Positions 62,400-64,000 of a stretch of DNA of 64,000 nucleotides are shown piece by piece (the stretch's first letter is position 1; every line of letters starts with the position of its first letter). Both the position numbers and the translations under genes were made by a program. The notes under the pieces were generated by a model. The model was not told where the DNA came from and ran no database searches. It saw only the letters and a list, made by a program, of their open reading frames with translations. This DNA comes from Prostheceraeus crozeri (lineage: Eukaryota > Platyhelminthes > Polycladida > Euryleptidae), in assembly GCA_907163375.1 (NCBI GenBank), contig CAJQUW010007975.1, positions 43,278 through 107,277 on the forward strand, written 5' to 3'.

Positions 62400-63904
62400 A
62401 TGAATCGTGAAATGTCTCTCGGACAAACGTCTAGGATTGATGAATTAATCAAGAAACAAACTGCTGAGTTTGATGCGCAAATTAAACATAGTAAACGTAG
62501 TAAACGTATTAAAAAACAGAAACGTACTAGGCGTAGTATTAGACGTAATACTAAAAAACAGAAAAGTGGAACAAAAGAAATATTAGAAACTCCTATTAGT
62601 GATATCTTTTTTGATGATAGAATTAAGGATGAACTTGGTGATGGTTTATGTAATTTATTTAATCCAAATGAAATTAAATATGAAAATGTATCTTTTATTA
62701 ATGTAGTAAATGATATGCGGAAACTTTTAGCAAATGGTAAAATTATTAATTTACTTGGAAAAGTTGTTAAAGATCAGGAAAATATAATTCAAAATTTTTA
62801 CGTAACCTTTTATAATAAAAAATCATTTGAAATATGGTTTTCGAATCTGGATGAGAAATCCGATGCTAACGAATGGATTTTTACAGGTAATATTAAATAT
62901 GAAGATTTTGGAATGAAGTTAGTACAAAGATCGCATAGAGGGGCAGGGATTAATATGAAATATAGAATCAAAGAATATTTCGGTGAATATTGTTATATTC
63001 CTTCTGAAGATTTTTGTTTTATTAAATGTTATAATGTTTTACGAGGTTTTAATGAAGAACAAGGAGAAATGATGAAAGAAATGTTTAATAATTTTTTATA
63101 TAAAGAGAAAGCCACATCTAGAACAGGAGTAATGTCAAACTGCAATTTTTCTCAATTCAATAAATAGTTTGGAGAATGTGTTCAATATTATATCCTGCAA
63201 TCGTCATTTAAATCCTAGAGGAATTGAAACGTTTCATAATTATGTTTATTACAATTATTTTCACGCAGGTTCAACAATTGGTCACTATTTGTTTTAATTG
63301 AATAAAATTCATAAATTAAAAGCTATTAGAGAAAATTGAAAATAATTTCAAAACCCATATATAAAACAGTTACTTATGAAAATCTAACAAACGCGTCCAT
63401 ATAAAATTCATAACAAAGAAAAAAATTGACTATAGTTTCAACATATATTTGGGATCTCGAAACTTTTCCTGATCCTATACTGTTCAACAGCTCATCCTAT
63501 TCCTTTTATGCTGTAGGAGCTATTAATTTTAATAAATTTATATGTTGCTTACCGAAACAAAGATTAGAAAAGAAATCAGAAACACGTTTGTTAAGTGATA
63601 TGATTAAAATTTAAACGATCACCCCCCCCCCCCCCCCCAAAGATGAAGATGAAAATTAAAAAACTTAAAAAACAGATTAATGAGTATAATAATTTAACTG
63701 AATTAGAATTTAATAAACTTCAAAATTGTGTGAAAATATTTACGAGAACTGAGGATGATGAATGTCCGATCGGGGGAAACCCAGAGGACGTATGTCCGAT
63801 CCATCAATTTTTTAAAACTCTTGGAAAATTTAATTATTCGAGAGTAACTTTAATAGCTCACAATTCATCAGGTTTTGATTCCTATTTTCCGATAAAAGCT
63901 AATT
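62400..63904 (+). pseudogene. DNA polymerase B, partial, E3
   Basis: Keeps the basic N-terminus (SKRSKRIKKQKRTRRS), the SHRGAGINMKYRI block and the exonuclease motifs YIWDLETFPDP and VTLIAHNSS. The polymerase palm motifs are not present in the window. Strongly broken, so this copy could not make a polymerase. Confidence 0.85.
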
Positions 63905-63924
63905 TTAAATTATGATGACACGTG

Positions 63925-64000
63925 GGAATAATAATTTTTTTATTACATCTAAAAATTTTATAACATCTAAAAACTTATTACATCTAAAAATTTTATAACA
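63925..64000. repeat. Start of the E3 copy of the palindromic ATCTAAAAATTTTAT repeat
   Basis: Same units as at 36237-36548 in E2 (TTATTACATCTAAAAATTTT). It shows that E3 continues beyond the window with the convergent-gene junction. Confidence 0.8.

Larger units (their letters stand above)
56611..64000. mobile_element. E3: sibling Polinton of E2, broken, right end outside window
   Basis: Begins with the same AGTAGTATATAGTGTGAC tip and hairpin as E2, inserted in a LINE. From 58.5 kb on it repeats the E2 gene order (membrane protein, helical protein, penton-like, ATPase, small protein, PolB) with a few percent difference by eye. Its left end differs: an accessory gene, direct repeats and a protease-start fragment lie between tip and first gene. 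It is more broken than E2 (at least half a dozen breaks) and internally shortened. A long C homopolymer and poor agreement with E2 near the window end hint at local consensus errors in the assembly. Confidence 0.9.

Overview
This is a stretch of an invertebrate animal genome, not a prokaryote or a free virus. The evidence is three non-LTR retrotransposon remnants with APE-type reverse transcriptase, a piggyBac transposon, a tRNA-gene satellite, metazoan-type TATA and AATAAA signals, and three Polinton/Maverick-type elements. The phylum cannot be fixed from the sequence alone; an arthropod or another protostome is plausible. No ordinary host protein gene was recognised. The window is built almost entirely of mobile elements and one satellite.

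Layout. (1) About 1-17.2 kb is an old, broken Polinton, here called E1. Its left end lies outside the window. It holds a RING-like protein, a basic core-like protein, packaging ATPase, integrase, major capsid protein (MCP), adenovirus-type protease, a TATA-binding-protein-like protein, two penton-like genes and a protein-primed DNA polymerase B. A LINE fragment has landed in the first penton-like gene and a piggyBac (8762-11182, CTAA target duplication) in the second. (2) 17.2-21.0 kb holds LINE fragments and a SINE-like GC-rich patch. (3) 21028-55146 is a tandem array of a 298-bp unit, each with one tRNA-like gene and a Pol III T-run. There are 57 copies, 25 left and 32 right of an inserted Polinton. 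(4) 28522-45772 is that Polinton, E2. It is 17,251 bp, AT-rich, with long terminal inverted repeats and a perfect 6-bp target duplication (GTCGCG), and sits 3 bp upstream of a tRNA-like gene. It carries a full morphogenesis and replication set: ATPase, penton-like protein, MCP, protease, integrase fused to a phospholipase-A2-like domain, PolB, fibre-like protein and hydrophobic virion-protein candidates. (5) 55.15-56.61 kb is another LINE. (6) 56611-64000 is E3, a sibling of E2, inserted in that LINE and cut by the window edge.

E1 and E2/E3 belong to two very different Polinton lineages with different capsid families, gene order and base composition. E1 is old. E2 and E3 differ by only a few percent by eye in shared genes and are recent. 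All are treated as fossils; E2 looks the most complete, with a few breaks, mostly in its polymerase.

Main points of interest: a TBP-like protein encoded by the old Polinton; the tRNA-like satellite with an unusual anticodon loop; Polinton insertion at the 5' edge of a Pol III gene; a PLA2-integrase single reading frame; small GC-rich CTTCGC hairpins between genes that differ between siblings; and a divergent accessory gene family that has changed position between E2 and E3 together with its flanking repeats.
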